Shown: in pieces, positions 6,440 through 14,393 of the stretch
Layout of the letters: each line of letters starts with the position of its first letter
Numbering within the stretch: position 1 is the first letter of the stretch
Source: a virus
Direction: 5' to 3' (one strand)
Virus record (IMG/VR): IMGVR_UViG_3300036945_001117
Span: 1 to 20,457 of that record
Length of the DNA: 20,457 nucleotides
Program-made: the position numbers and the translations under genes
The notes under the pieces: generated by a model
What the model saw: only the letters and a program-made list of their open reading frames with translations
What the model was told of the DNA's origin: nothing
Databases searched by the model: none

Positions 6440-9400
6440 ATGAAACACTTATTTAATAAAAAAATCTTACAAGGAGGTGGTAAAAGCAAACCAAAGCCAC
6501 AACCAGCAGTTTTGCGTCCACCTGAAATTGGTAATTTCCAAATTTTAAATTCATACAGCGTGGTTGAAATGATAGATTTGATTTCTGATGGTCCAATCGA
6601 AGGATTAGTTAATCAAAATGGACAAGTTTTAGAAGATGGCCAAAGTATTTTACAAGGTGTTTATTTAGATAATACCCCAGTCCAAGTCACAAATCCAAGA
6701 TTTGAAGAGTATGCTAATGAAAACAAAATATTTCATATTGATATACAAAGTGGATTAAATAAATTTGGAGATACATTTTATGATAATAATTCAGAATCAT
6801 ATAAAAAATATAAATTTCCATTTGCTGGAACGGTTGCACCAGCGATACTTTATACAGCTATTCAATCAAATTTATTAATGGCTAAATTTGATGATGGTGG
6901 CTCTAGGAAAAGCCAGTTATATTCTCCCTTAACAAATTCAACAATTGGAAAAGCTGGAAATGGATGGATGTGGGTTGGAAATCCGACTCAATCAACAGCT
7001 ATTCAATATTTTCAAACACTCGCTAAAGATCTTGAAGTTCATTATACAAAAAGCTCCCTATTTGCTGCTGGAACAATATTAAATGATCTTGAGACGGGAA
7101 TAAAGAATGAAAGAGAAAGCTCTTCCAGCAATGTTCCTCAACAAGAATCAATAACAAAAGCTCAAATAAAATTAGAAAATTTCAAAAATCAATATTTCGA
7201 TCCAAAAAAGAATTCATTCGATTGGAAATCTAAGAATGACATTTTTTTTGTTGTTAAAATTGGATCAAGAGCATTAAAACAAAACGCTAAATGGGACCAA
7301 GCTAATAATTCTTCAGCAATAGATCCGACAGATTCAAAAAAATTAGTCGATGTTTCTTTTTATTTGAATAATTTTGAAAAATCTTTTCCGTCCTCAAGTA
7401 TAACAAAAATTATAGTTCCATCAATAATAACTAATTCACCAACTGACTCAAAATACAACAGCGAATTATTTGGTTGTGTTATATTTAAGTTGAATAATTA
7501 TTCTTCTTATATCGAAAAAGGCGCTCCTGCTTATCAATATTTTTATAAAATCAACATTGATAATACAATCCCTTTCACTAATGAAGAAATACCACTGACT
7601 CTTTATAAAGAGCCTGAATCAAAAAATTTCTCAAAAGCTAATAAGTATAATTTCTTAAATGTCGCTTGCGAATTTAAAGATGGATCAGAGGATCAAATTC
7701 CTCTGGAGCATTTTAAAAATATTTTTATTGATTATGATTATAATTCTAAATTGCTTGGGCCATTTAGAAATGCAATTGCAGTTCAAAGATTGATTGATCT
7801 TAAAACTAAAAATACTAGCGAACCAAATTTGTCAATGTTGTTGTCTCAGGCTATTACTGACGGAGACGGATCTAAAGACGAAAGAGATCTTGTGGTTGGC
7901 AAAAATGCAAAAAACCAACCCGAAAATTATTCAGATTGGAACGCTGTAAATTCTTTTGATGAAGAAGCTATAGCAATAACTCATACTATTGAAAATTCAA
8001 ACACAACATCTTTTTATGTTACACTTGCCATTTCTTCATTGAGTGACACTGTTGAAATTGATAAAAGAAGTGATTGGGGATCATCTATACTACCTGATTC
8101 AAGTAAACTTGTTAGAGCTGGATCAAAAATCCCTTCTATAGTTAATTTTAAGATTGAATATGGTAAAATAAACAATGGTCAGATCGATGATACGAGCAAA
8201 ATAATTAAGATCTTTTCTGTTTTAGCTTTGATTGAAGGTCAAATGTTAATTGATTTGGGCGCTCCAGAGTCTAAAATAAACTCCAATTTAAAAGACGCAG
8301 TAAAAGAATTTAATTCATCTGATTCTTCACTAAAATCAATTGAAGAAAATATTGTTTTCAAACTACCCGCGCTACAAGATGGAGAAGATCCAACTTCAAC
8401 AAAAAGATACGTAAAAATAACTAAATTATCAGCCGAAACAAATTCCATCTTAATAAATAAAGACATCTATGTTAATAAAATTACAGAAATTGTTGAAAGC
8501 AACTTATCTTATCCTTTTTCATCATTGTTAGGTATTAAATTGGATGCTAGATCTTTTAGTTCTGTTCCAGAAAGAAGTTATGATTGTAGATTGAAAAAAA
8601 TTCAAATACCTAGTAATTATACTCCTTTGAATCCTGATGGATCAGATAAAAGATATATAGAAAAAGCTTCAGATTATAATTCAAGCAATCAAATTTATGC
8701 TGGAGATTGGGGTGGCGAATTTAAAGAAGGATGGACTGATAATCCAGCTTGGATTATATACGATCTGTTGACCAGCAAAAGATATGGTCTTGGCTCTTAT
8801 ATTGACGAGTCCCAAATCAATAAATGGGAGTTATACAAAATTGCTCGCTTCTGTGATGCAGTTGATGATAATGGGTTCTTTGTTGGAGTTTCAGACGGTG
8901 TTGGTGGGTTAGAGCCAAGATATTCATGCAATATTGTATTCAGAGAACAAACTAAAATATTTGATGCTATTAATGTGGTTGCTAGTTTATTTAGAGGAAT
9001 TGTCTTTTTCAGCAATTCAGAAATTCATTTCTTAGACGATAGACCGAGAATTCCTATTGCCATTTTCACTAACACCAATGTTAAAGACGGGGTATTTAAT
9101 TACACAAACTCAAGAAGAGATCAGCAATTCAATACCGTAGAAGTGGCATATTTAGACAGGTTCGATAACTATCAAAGCAAAATTGAATACGTTCAAGATG
9201 AACCAGATATTAGAAAAAGAGGAATCTTCAAAACAACAATCAATACTTTGGGTGTTACTTCTAGAGCCATGGCAAGAAGAATCGGCCAACATATTATTTA
9301 TCAAACAATCAAAGAAAATCAAGGAGTTGAATTCCTCGCTGGCTTAGAATCTTTATTATGCCGACCTGGAGATTTAATAATCTTAGAAGATGAATTAAAA

Positions 9401-10684
9401 ACCAGAGCCACAAATTACGGAAGAGTTCTTGATATAAATGTTGCTGAAAAATCTTTAACTATTGATAATACTTTTGTAAGTGCAGAAATGAATAATACTA
9501 TTACTGTTTATACTCCTACTGGGTATTCTACCAATAACGAATTAAATGCTTTGGCGGATACAGAAAGAAGCAGAGTCGATTATTTTTATATAAAATTTAT
9601 TTTATTAATCGTTAATTCATTAACTGGTCGCTATTATTTCTCTGGCTATAGCGAAAAAATTATAAATACTCAACACCTATCTGGGATTCAGTATCCATTA
9701 TATACTGGAAAAAGCACATCCCATAATCAAAATCTCTATTGTTATTATAATACAGGGTATACAGGATTTGTTTTATCAACTGGTAGAGCATTTCAAGACA
9801 ATAACTTATATGATAAAGTCATAACCAATACAGGATTGTCAGATATTTTTGATATTTCGGTTGAAACAGCCAGCTATGAGAAAACAGGATTCATTTATGA
9901 TACAGCGTCTGGAAATAGAAGAGGATCTTCTGGAGACATATCCGCATCATTTAAATTCTATCAAAACGAAGGTTATAGTGGGCCTTTGCTATCAGAAGTA
10001 GAAAACGCTAATCATCCTCAAATCACACGATTTATTTTATCTGGATCTACTGGATTAGATTTCGGATCAAGAGTATATATTAGCAGCGGTGATGTTAATG
10101 CGAATTTGGTATCAAAAATTGCTGCTGGAAGTCCATACAGATTAGAAAGAAAAAATGCAAGCGACCAAATCTATAAAATCATTTCAATAAGAGAACAAAA
10201 CCAAAATGAATACTCGATTGTCGCAAGCAAATACAATACTGGTAAATTTGCAGAAATCGAAAACTTTATTGCAGAAGATTTTATGCCAGCTACTTATTCT
10301 ACTGGACCTATAACAATCAATAATGTGCAAATCACAGAATTGCCAGCACCAAGCGGAATTACTTTTTCTGGAGAAGATTTAGATTCCGATAGATTTTCTT
10401 TAAGAGCATCATGGAGTGGAGACTCACGTAGAGATGGAACAAAGGTTGAAATCTATAATTCTGTTTACAATGAATACCATGAATACATTGCCAATAACTC
10501 TTCTACAAGTTATTTATTAACTGGCCTTCAGTCTTTGGGACAGTGGAAACTAAAGTTAACAACTTTGGGAAATAATAGTAATTATTTAAATTCAATTACC
10601 AAAGAAACTGGAACTTTTATTGCATATACTGGAGCATTAACACAAATGGAGCAACCAGCAATTACTAACTTTTCTATCACTTAA
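6440..10684 (+). CDS. J: Tip attachment protein J-like (host specificity, central tail tip)
   Basis: The 1414-residue protein starts two bases after the I stop. The N-terminus has a short basic Pro/Lys-rich tail, then VEMIDLISDGPIEGLV, the usual gpJ beginning. The phage-tail-3 core is clear around residues 690-1030: YDCRLKKIQIPSNY, GGEFKEGWTDNPAWIIYDLL at about 758-777, RYGLGSYIDES, FREQTKIFDAINVVASLFRG and SLLCRPGDLIILED at about 970. The last ~115 residues (from LPAPSGITFSGEDL) resemble an FN3 domain ending in a receptor-facing tail. Residues 100-690 hold a long lineage-specific expansion, compared with about 1130 residues in lambda. No Shine-Dalgarno is seen; coupling to I is likely. J forms the tip hub and spike and binds the host receptor. 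Confidence 0.9.
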   Translation: MKHLFNKKILQGGGKSKPKPQPAVLRPPEIGNFQILNSYSVVEMIDLISDGPIEGLVNQNGQVLEDGQSILQGVYLDNTPVQVTNPRFEEYANENKIFHIDIQSGLNKFGDTFYDNNSESYKKYKFPFAGTVAPAILYTAIQSNLLMAKFDDGGSRKSQLYSPLTNSTIGKAGNGWMWVGNPTQSTAIQYFQTLAKDLEVHYTKSSLFAAGTILNDLETGIKNERESSSSNVPQQESITKAQIKLENFKNQYFDPKKNSFDWKSKNDIFFVVKIGSRALKQNAKWDQANNSSAIDPTDSKKLVDVSFYLNNFEKSFPSSSITKIIVPSIITNSPTDSKYNSELFGCVIFKLNNYSSYIEKGAPAYQYFYKINIDNTIPFTNEEIPLTLYKEPESKNFSKANKYNFLNVACEFKDGSEDQIPLEHFKNIFIDYDYNSKLLGPFRNAIAVQRLIDLKTKNTSEPNLSMLLSQAITDGDGSKDERDLVVGKNAKNQPENYSDWNAVNSFDEEAIAITHTIENSNTTSFYVTLAISSLSDTVEIDKRSDWGSSILPDSSKLVRAGSKIPSIVNFKIEYGKINNGQIDDTSKIIKIFSVLALIEGQMLIDLGAPESKINSNLKDAVKEFNSSDSSLKSIEENIVFKLPALQDGEDPTSTKRYVKITKLSAETNSILINKDIYVNKITEIVESNLSYPFSSLLGIKLDARSFSSVPERSYDCRLKKIQIPSNYTPLNPDGSDKRYIEKASDYNSSNQIYAGDWGGEFKEGWTDNPAWIIYDLLTSKRYGLGSYIDESQINKWELYKIARFCDAVDDNGFFVGVSDGVGGLEPRYSCNIVFREQTKIFDAINVVASLFRGIVFFSNSEIHFLDDRPRIPIAIFTNTNVKDGVFNYTNSRRDQQFNTVEVAYLDRFDNYQSKIEYVQDEPDIRKRGIFKTTINTLGVTSRAMARRIGQHIIYQTIKENQGVEFLAGLESLLCRPGDLIILEDELKTRATNYGRVLDINVAEKSLTIDNTFVSAEMNNTITVYTPTGYSTNNELNALADTERSRVDYFYIKFILLIVNSLTGRYYFSGYSEKIINTQHLSGIQYPLYTGKSTSHNQNLYCYYNTGYTGFVLSTGRAFQDNNLYDKVITNTGLSDIFDISVETASYEKTGFIYDTASGNRRGSSGDISASFKFYQNEGYSGPLLSEVENANHPQITRFILSGSTGLDFGSRVYISSGDVNANLVSKIAAGSPYRLERKNASDQIYKIISIREQNQNEYSIVASKYNTGKFAEIENFIAEDFMPATYSTGPITINNVQITELPAPSGITFSGEDLDSDRFSLRASWSGDSRRDGTKVEIYNSVYNEYHEYIANNSSTSYLLTGLQSLGQWKLKLTTLGNNSNYLNSITKETGTFIAYTGALTQMEQPAITNFSIT

Positions 10685-10687
10685 TTT

Positions 10688-11836
10688 ATGTATGAATTTG
10701 ACACATCGTTTAATGTAGACACTGGCGATTTCAGCAAAGTGTTTTCTGGCAGTGGAGTGCATCTTAATAAAGATGTTTCTTTTTCTTTTTCTTTGATGGA
10801 CCATCAGTTAAACACCATTGAAAATGATCAGCAATTGATTGAAAATCCGCTGATTAATAATTTGGCTTTTGATATTTTAGATAGCGGAGGCAACGTTGTA
10901 TTCCCAAATTATCTTTCTGGAGGAACTAGCAGATCAATTTATATTTCTGAATCAGCAAATCGTAGCATTTTTGGTAGATACACAAAAGATTTTGGAGTTA
11001 GAGTCCGAATGTCTAATTATCTTGACGATAAAATATCCACTGGAGAATTTTATGTTTATGGAAATGTTCCATCTGTAGGCTCTCCAATATACGTATCAGA
11101 TGGTGAAGAACCTTCTGGTTCGGATCTATCTCCAGAAGTTAAAGTTTTTGATGAGATTGTTGTTAATTTAACATATCAAAACAATTTAAAATATATAAAC
11201 TTTGAAAGATATGATATTTACGCCTCAACAGGAAATGATATTATTCTTTACGAAGATCCATCTATTCCACCAAAAAATAATCCAGATTTCATCTACTCGC
11301 AAAATACACAAAACATTCAAGATATTTTCACTCTTAGAATCAAACCTTTTGGATTAGATTATAATGTTCCATACTATTTCAAAGTGGTTCCATACTCTTC
11401 ATTAGGATCTGGCAGTGTTATTTCTTTTGGCCCGAAAATCTTCTCAAAAGAGACACAAACAATTGATAATGTTATTGTGTCTAGTAATGAATTCGAATTG
11501 TTTGATGGTGAGGAGGCTATGAATTTAACTTATAAAACTGGAGTAATTACTGGCGCACCTCTTCATGTGATTGATTATATTGAAACTGGGCTTTACCATA
11601 CTTTAGCTTATACAGTTGAAATTCAAACTGGAGAGCGCTTCTCATCTTCAGAATTAAAATTGGTATTGAATGACGAAGATCTATTCTTATCACAAACAGA
11701 TATAAACAACGATGGCCAACTGATTTACTCAGTTGGCACATCTCCACCTTATTATGTTTTATATGTATCTGGTTTAGACGAGTCTGTGGAATCTTCAATA
11801 TCAGGTCTATACAAGATCTACAAAACATCAATCTGA
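10688..11836 (+). CDS. Putative tail protein with Ig/FN3-like domains, 382 aa
   Basis: The gene begins three bases after the J stop. The protein is beta-rich with few charged helices. The N-terminal ~125 residues look like an Ig-like domain (DVSFSFSLMDHQLN, FGVRVRMSNY, ISTGEFYVYGN). The middle region about 150-255 (EIVVNLTYQNNLKYINFERYDIYAS to NVPYYFKVVPYSSLGSGS) has the FN3 strand pattern with the W/Y..V.P. motif. The C-terminal third is unassigned. Position after J and before a terminator suggests an accessory tip or side-fibre protein that attaches to J. No enzymatic motif was found. Its last 9 nt overlap the convergent 53-aa gene. Confidence 0.6.
   Translation: MYEFDTSFNVDTGDFSKVFSGSGVHLNKDVSFSFSLMDHQLNTIENDQQLIENPLINNLAFDILDSGGNVVFPNYLSGGTSRSIYISESANRSIFGRYTKDFGVRVRMSNYLDDKISTGEFYVYGNVPSVGSPIYVSDGEEPSGSDLSPEVKVFDEIVVNLTYQNNLKYINFERYDIYASTGNDIILYEDPSIPPKNNPDFIYSQNTQNIQDIFTLRIKPFGLDYNVPYYFKVVPYSSLGSGSVISFGPKIFSKETQTIDNVIVSSNEFELFDGEEAMNLTYKTGVITGAPLHVIDYIETGLYHTLAYTVEIQTGERFSSSELKLVLNDEDLFLSQTDINNDGQLIYSVGTSPPYYVLYVSGLDESVESSISGLYKIYKTSI
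11715..11737 (-). terminator. Candidate hairpin downstream of the minus-strand operon
   Basis: GCCAACTGA and TCAGTTGGC form a perfect 9-bp stem with a 5-nt loop. Read on the minus strand it lies about 90 nt past the 53-aa gene stop and is followed by a moderately T-rich stretch (CATCGTTGTTTATATC), not a clean T run. It sits inside the 382-aa tail gene. It could be a terminator for the minus transcript, an RNA structure in the tail mRNA or chance. Confidence 0.35.
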
Positions 11837-11989
11837 TTGCATCAATTTAGAAAGATGCTCCAAGAACACAGGCTTTGCGTCTTTCGAAAGCCTTGTGTAA
11901 ACCTTTTTTGCTCTTCGATAATTGCGGCGACTGATCGCGTCTGTCGGCGGAAGAATTCTTCTGATTTTTTTTGCTGTTTTGTTATTCAT
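11828..11989 (-). CDS. Small basic protein, 53 aa
   Basis: I translated it by hand: ATG at 11989-11987 forms an ATGA overlap with the GNAT gene stop, and the frame runs to TGA at 11830-11828. The product begins MNNKTAKKIRRILPPTDAIS and continues RRNYRRAKKVYTRLSKDAKP, then VFLEHLSKLMQSD. It is strongly basic, helix-forming and lacks cysteines. The coupling and the coding-like composition support it as real. Its length is below usual ORF cut-offs, so automatic annotation can miss it. The character suggests nucleic-acid or ribosome binding, but no family was recognised. Its 3' end overlaps the convergent tail gene by 9 nt. Confidence 0.6.
   Translation of the reverse strand: MNNKTAKKIRRILPPTDAISRRNYRRAKKVYTRLSKDAKPVFLEHLSKLMQSD
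11866..11909 (+). terminator. Rho-independent-like terminator of the tail-tip operon
   Basis: ACACAGGCTTT (11866-11876) pairs with AAAGCCTTGTGT (11887-11898) with one bulged base and a 10-nt loop. It is followed within five bases by a run of six T (11904-11909). It lies 30 nt after the 382-aa tail gene stop. It is embedded in the antisense 53-aa gene. Confidence 0.6.
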
Positions 11990-12444
11990 AATTTTCCTAC
12001 GTATGTGATTGTATCTTCTAATAGACCGATTTTCTGGTAAAAAGATTTTACTTTTTCATGCTTTGGATGAGAAGTGACGGTGGACATGCTGATATATTTA
12101 AAGTTATTCTGCTTTGCGAATTTTACCGCAGTTCTGAATAATGAATATCCTGTTTTTGGGTTTTTAGATAACCAAAGATATTCTGAAAATATCAACTCGC
12201 CAAACTTTGCATTCTTATCATTAAAAAACATGATGCAAGAATCAAACTCGCCACCCTCCTCATTAGCCCAAACAAACAAGTCCCAAGCTAATACAGAAGG
12301 ATGGCTGAATGACGCTTTTATTGTTTCGGCGTTGTGCCGCAATAATTGATGTCCCTGATTTTGATTTTCGTATTCGAAAAGACGATCTAAACCATCAATC
12401 AGCCTATTAAATTCTGCTGGATTAGTTATTCTTTTGATGCTCAT
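11986..12444 (-). CDS. GNAT-family N-acetyltransferase
   Basis: The 152-residue protein has the GNAT core. The strand GELIFSEYLWLS (82-93) leads to the acetyl-CoA-binding loop/helix KNPKTGYSLFRTAVKFAK (94-111). Then comes the strand YISMSTV and the C-terminal block HEKVKSFYQKIGLLEDTITY (129-148), matching the FY.K.GF..... Y motif B. The acetyl acceptor is unknown; it could be a protein, an antibiotic-like amine or an amino sugar. It overlaps the preceding gene by 23 nt and the 53-aa gene by 4 nt. No Shine-Dalgarno sequence is present. Confidence 0.75.
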   Translation of the reverse strand: MSIKRITNPAEFNRLIDGLDRLFEYENQNQGHQLLRHNAETIKASFSHPSVLAWDLFVWANEEGGEFDSCIMFFNDKNAKFGELIFSEYLWLSKNPKTGYSLFRTAVKFAKQNNFKYISMSTVTSHPKHEKVKSFYQKIGLLEDTITYVGKL

Positions 12445-13249
12445 TGATTATTTTAAGCAAAACGCGAGCGGTCTTTGCAGAAATATCCTTGAACTCTTTC
12501 CAATTTTTAGCTTCTTCCAAAAGCTCAAGAATAGGCTTATCTTGTTCTTCGTTAGCCTTCTTCCAGAGGGTTCTCAAGAATGTCTTAAACTCTTCGAAAG
12601 ACTGAAGCTTCAGCTTCTCATTGACTGCCTTCTCAAGAGTTCCCTGCGCACTAATTGGTAGAGCATTAGAGACAATGAGATCTCCAATATCTGCCACTCT
12701 ATTTTTTGATTTATCGATTTCGTCGGCTCCCACAATATGAATATTTAAAAAGTTTCTTACGCAACGGACAAACGCTCTGTTGCAAGCGATAGTCTCCAAG
12801 AACTTGAGGCAAAAGTCATCTGTATTATCAGCAGTGGCATTCGCGACATCTTCAAATTCAACAAGGTCGTAATTGGTTTCGTAATTACCGATCCATTGGA
12901 TCTTGCATGTAGCAAAAACATAATTTGCGCCAACATGTGAGACATTATAGGAAACCTTTCTAAAGCCGCGTAGCTTTGCCAGTTCTTTGATTCCTGCAAG
13001 CATAATCAATAGTTGCTTGTCATCTAAGCCTTCAGTTGATTCTGGCACAGGCTTCTTACGAATATCAAACCAGTCCTTATTTGGGTAAAGGAATTCTGGC
13101 TTGATCATGGCCCGCCAATTAATAGAGCCATCTTCGTTGAAAACGTAATCTGTAGATGTGATTAATCCGTATGAGTTTCTATCGTATTTATCCATTGGAT
13201 TTTGCGGATGCGCAACCAATGCTTCGTTACTTTGTTCGTTCGTAGACAT
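12422..13249 (-). CDS. Possible Rad52-like ssDNA annealing/recombination protein
   Basis: The 275-residue soluble protein has a central segment (LLIMLAGIKELAKLRGFRKVSYNV, ATCKIQWIGN) leading to ETIACNRAFVRCVRNFLNI and HIVGADEI at residues 152-178. An A..RAF.R..R..L block after a strand-rich core is reminiscent of Rad52/Sak-type single-strand annealing proteins, which place a helix with an RA..RA...GN signature there. The C-terminal ~90 residues are charged and helical, ending in KIINEHQKNN, and may recruit partners. No ATP-binding motif is visible. A possible ssDNA-binding protein is encoded in the same strand block, which fits a recombination role, but the assignment is from recall of pattern only. 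The start overlaps the previous gene by 23 nt. Confidence 0.4.
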   Translation of the reverse strand: MSTNEQSNEALVAHPQNPMDKYDRNSYGLITSTDYVFNEDGSINWRAMIKPEFLYPNKDWFDIRKKPVPESTEGLDDKQLLIMLAGIKELAKLRGFRKVSYNVSHVGANYVFATCKIQWIGNYETNYDLVEFEDVANATADNTDDFCLKFLETIACNRAFVRCVRNFLNIHIVGADEIDKSKNRVADIGDLIVSNALPISAQGTLEKAVNEKLKLQSFEEFKTFLRTLWKKANEEQDKPILELLEEAKNWKEFKDISAKTARVLLKIINEHQKNN

Positions 13250-14393
13250 AAAAATGATTTAATTCTTCTAGTAGGGTTTCATTATCCTCTAAATTAAAGT
13301 TTTTGTCAATGAAGTTTTTTTGTTGTTGCCAATGATATTTACTCGGGTATTTTTGGTTATTGGCCAAAATAGTTTTGGACGAATTAAAATATAGTTTAGA
13401 AAAATCAGAGCAATCTTCAGGTAAGTCTTTTTTGCTGGTTTTGAAATACAATTGAACAGGGTAATCAAAGAATTTATTTCTCATTTCTGGAAGGTCATCT
13501 TCGTTCTCAACCAATAATGTGATTGGTATTCCCAGCGATGAAAGATCCCTTAGATACTCTTCCGAAATCGCAGAATCTTTTGAAACAATAAATGAGATGC
13601 CCTTTATTTTTTGAGCAAATGATTGACAAAAATCCAGCGGCAATAATTTCTCAGAGAAAATCGCATAGCTGTTTAAGAAGTTGCACCAGTATCCAATGAA
13701 ATTCCCGTCATAGCCATAATCCAATCGAAGAAATACTGTTTGATTTTTAAGGTCTTCAATCGGTTGGAAAAAATCTGGAACGATTTCTACTACTCTATTT
13801 GTATAGTAGTTACCGATAAATTTCGTCTTCAGTGGAATTGCGCCATTGATGTTGAGAGATTTTAATATTTCTGACGCAATTTTTTCTGGATTGATTTTGT
13901 TAATTGAATCATTCGCATCTAAAGAATTTAAGCTAGGCTTTACTTTCCAAGGAGCTTCAATATTAGTTTGATTCTTGCTCCAATAGCCGCGAGAAATATT
14001 AGAGTAAACGTTTCCGAAAAGAGTAACCAACGGAACGTTTATCGAACTGGCATAATGAGAAAAAACATTGTCAACGCCAATATGCAGTTTTGCTTTAGAA
14101 ATGATGTAGGCTGTATTTTTGAAGCTCAACCCCAGCATTCTAGCGTCTACATTATTCAACATCGGGCTTTTTGGCGATCCAACTTGAATCACCTTGATGC
14201 CTTTTGCATTTAAAAAGTTTTTAATCATATCTATTACAATCTCATAATATTTATAATTTTTAGAAGCAGCTTGATCTTCTAAAGAAATTGTAATGTATTC
14301 ATCAAATACCAATGGCCAAAAGTGCCTCGATACTATCGGTTTGGAGATTTTTACTCCAAGGTTTTTTGCATATTCTTCAATTAAATGGCTCAT
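13227..14393 (-). CDS. GT9 (heptosyltransferase-like) C-terminal domain plus unknown C-terminal region
   Basis: The 388-residue product begins with the linker helix SHLIEEYAKNLGV and then the C-terminal Rossmann half of a GT9 glycosyltransferase. FWPLVFDEYITISLEDQAAS starts the domain, and residues 96-127 (YIISKAKLHIGVDNVFSHYA, then SSINVPLVTLFG) match the GxDxGxxHLAxA...P.v.LFG signature with Asp108. The N-terminal GT9 half is absent here and occurs at the end of the upstream gene, to which this one is joined by ATGA. Residues about 190-388 (from FIGNYYTNRVVEIVPDFFQP) are unassigned. The two halves may associate to make one active enzyme with the nucleotide sugar bound in this half. It could also be a degrading fusion gene. 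Confidence 0.65.
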   Translation of the reverse strand: MSHLIEEYAKNLGVKISKPIVSRHFWPLVFDEYITISLEDQAASKNYKYYEIVIDMIKNFLNAKGIKVIQVGSPKSPMLNNVDARMLGLSFKNTAYIISKAKLHIGVDNVFSHYASSINVPLVTLFGNVYSNISRGYWSKNQTNIEAPWKVKPSLNSLDANDSINKINPEKIASEILKSLNINGAIPLKTKFIGNYYTNRVVEIVPDFFQPIEDLKNQTVFLRLDYGYDGNFIGYWCNFLNSYAIFSEKLLPLDFCQSFAQKIKGISFIVSKDSAISEEYLRDLSSLGIPITLLVENEDDLPEMRNKFFDYPVQLYFKTSKKDLPEDCSDFSKLYFNSSKTILANNQKYPSKYHWQQQKNFIDKNFNLEDNETLLEELNHFYVYERTK

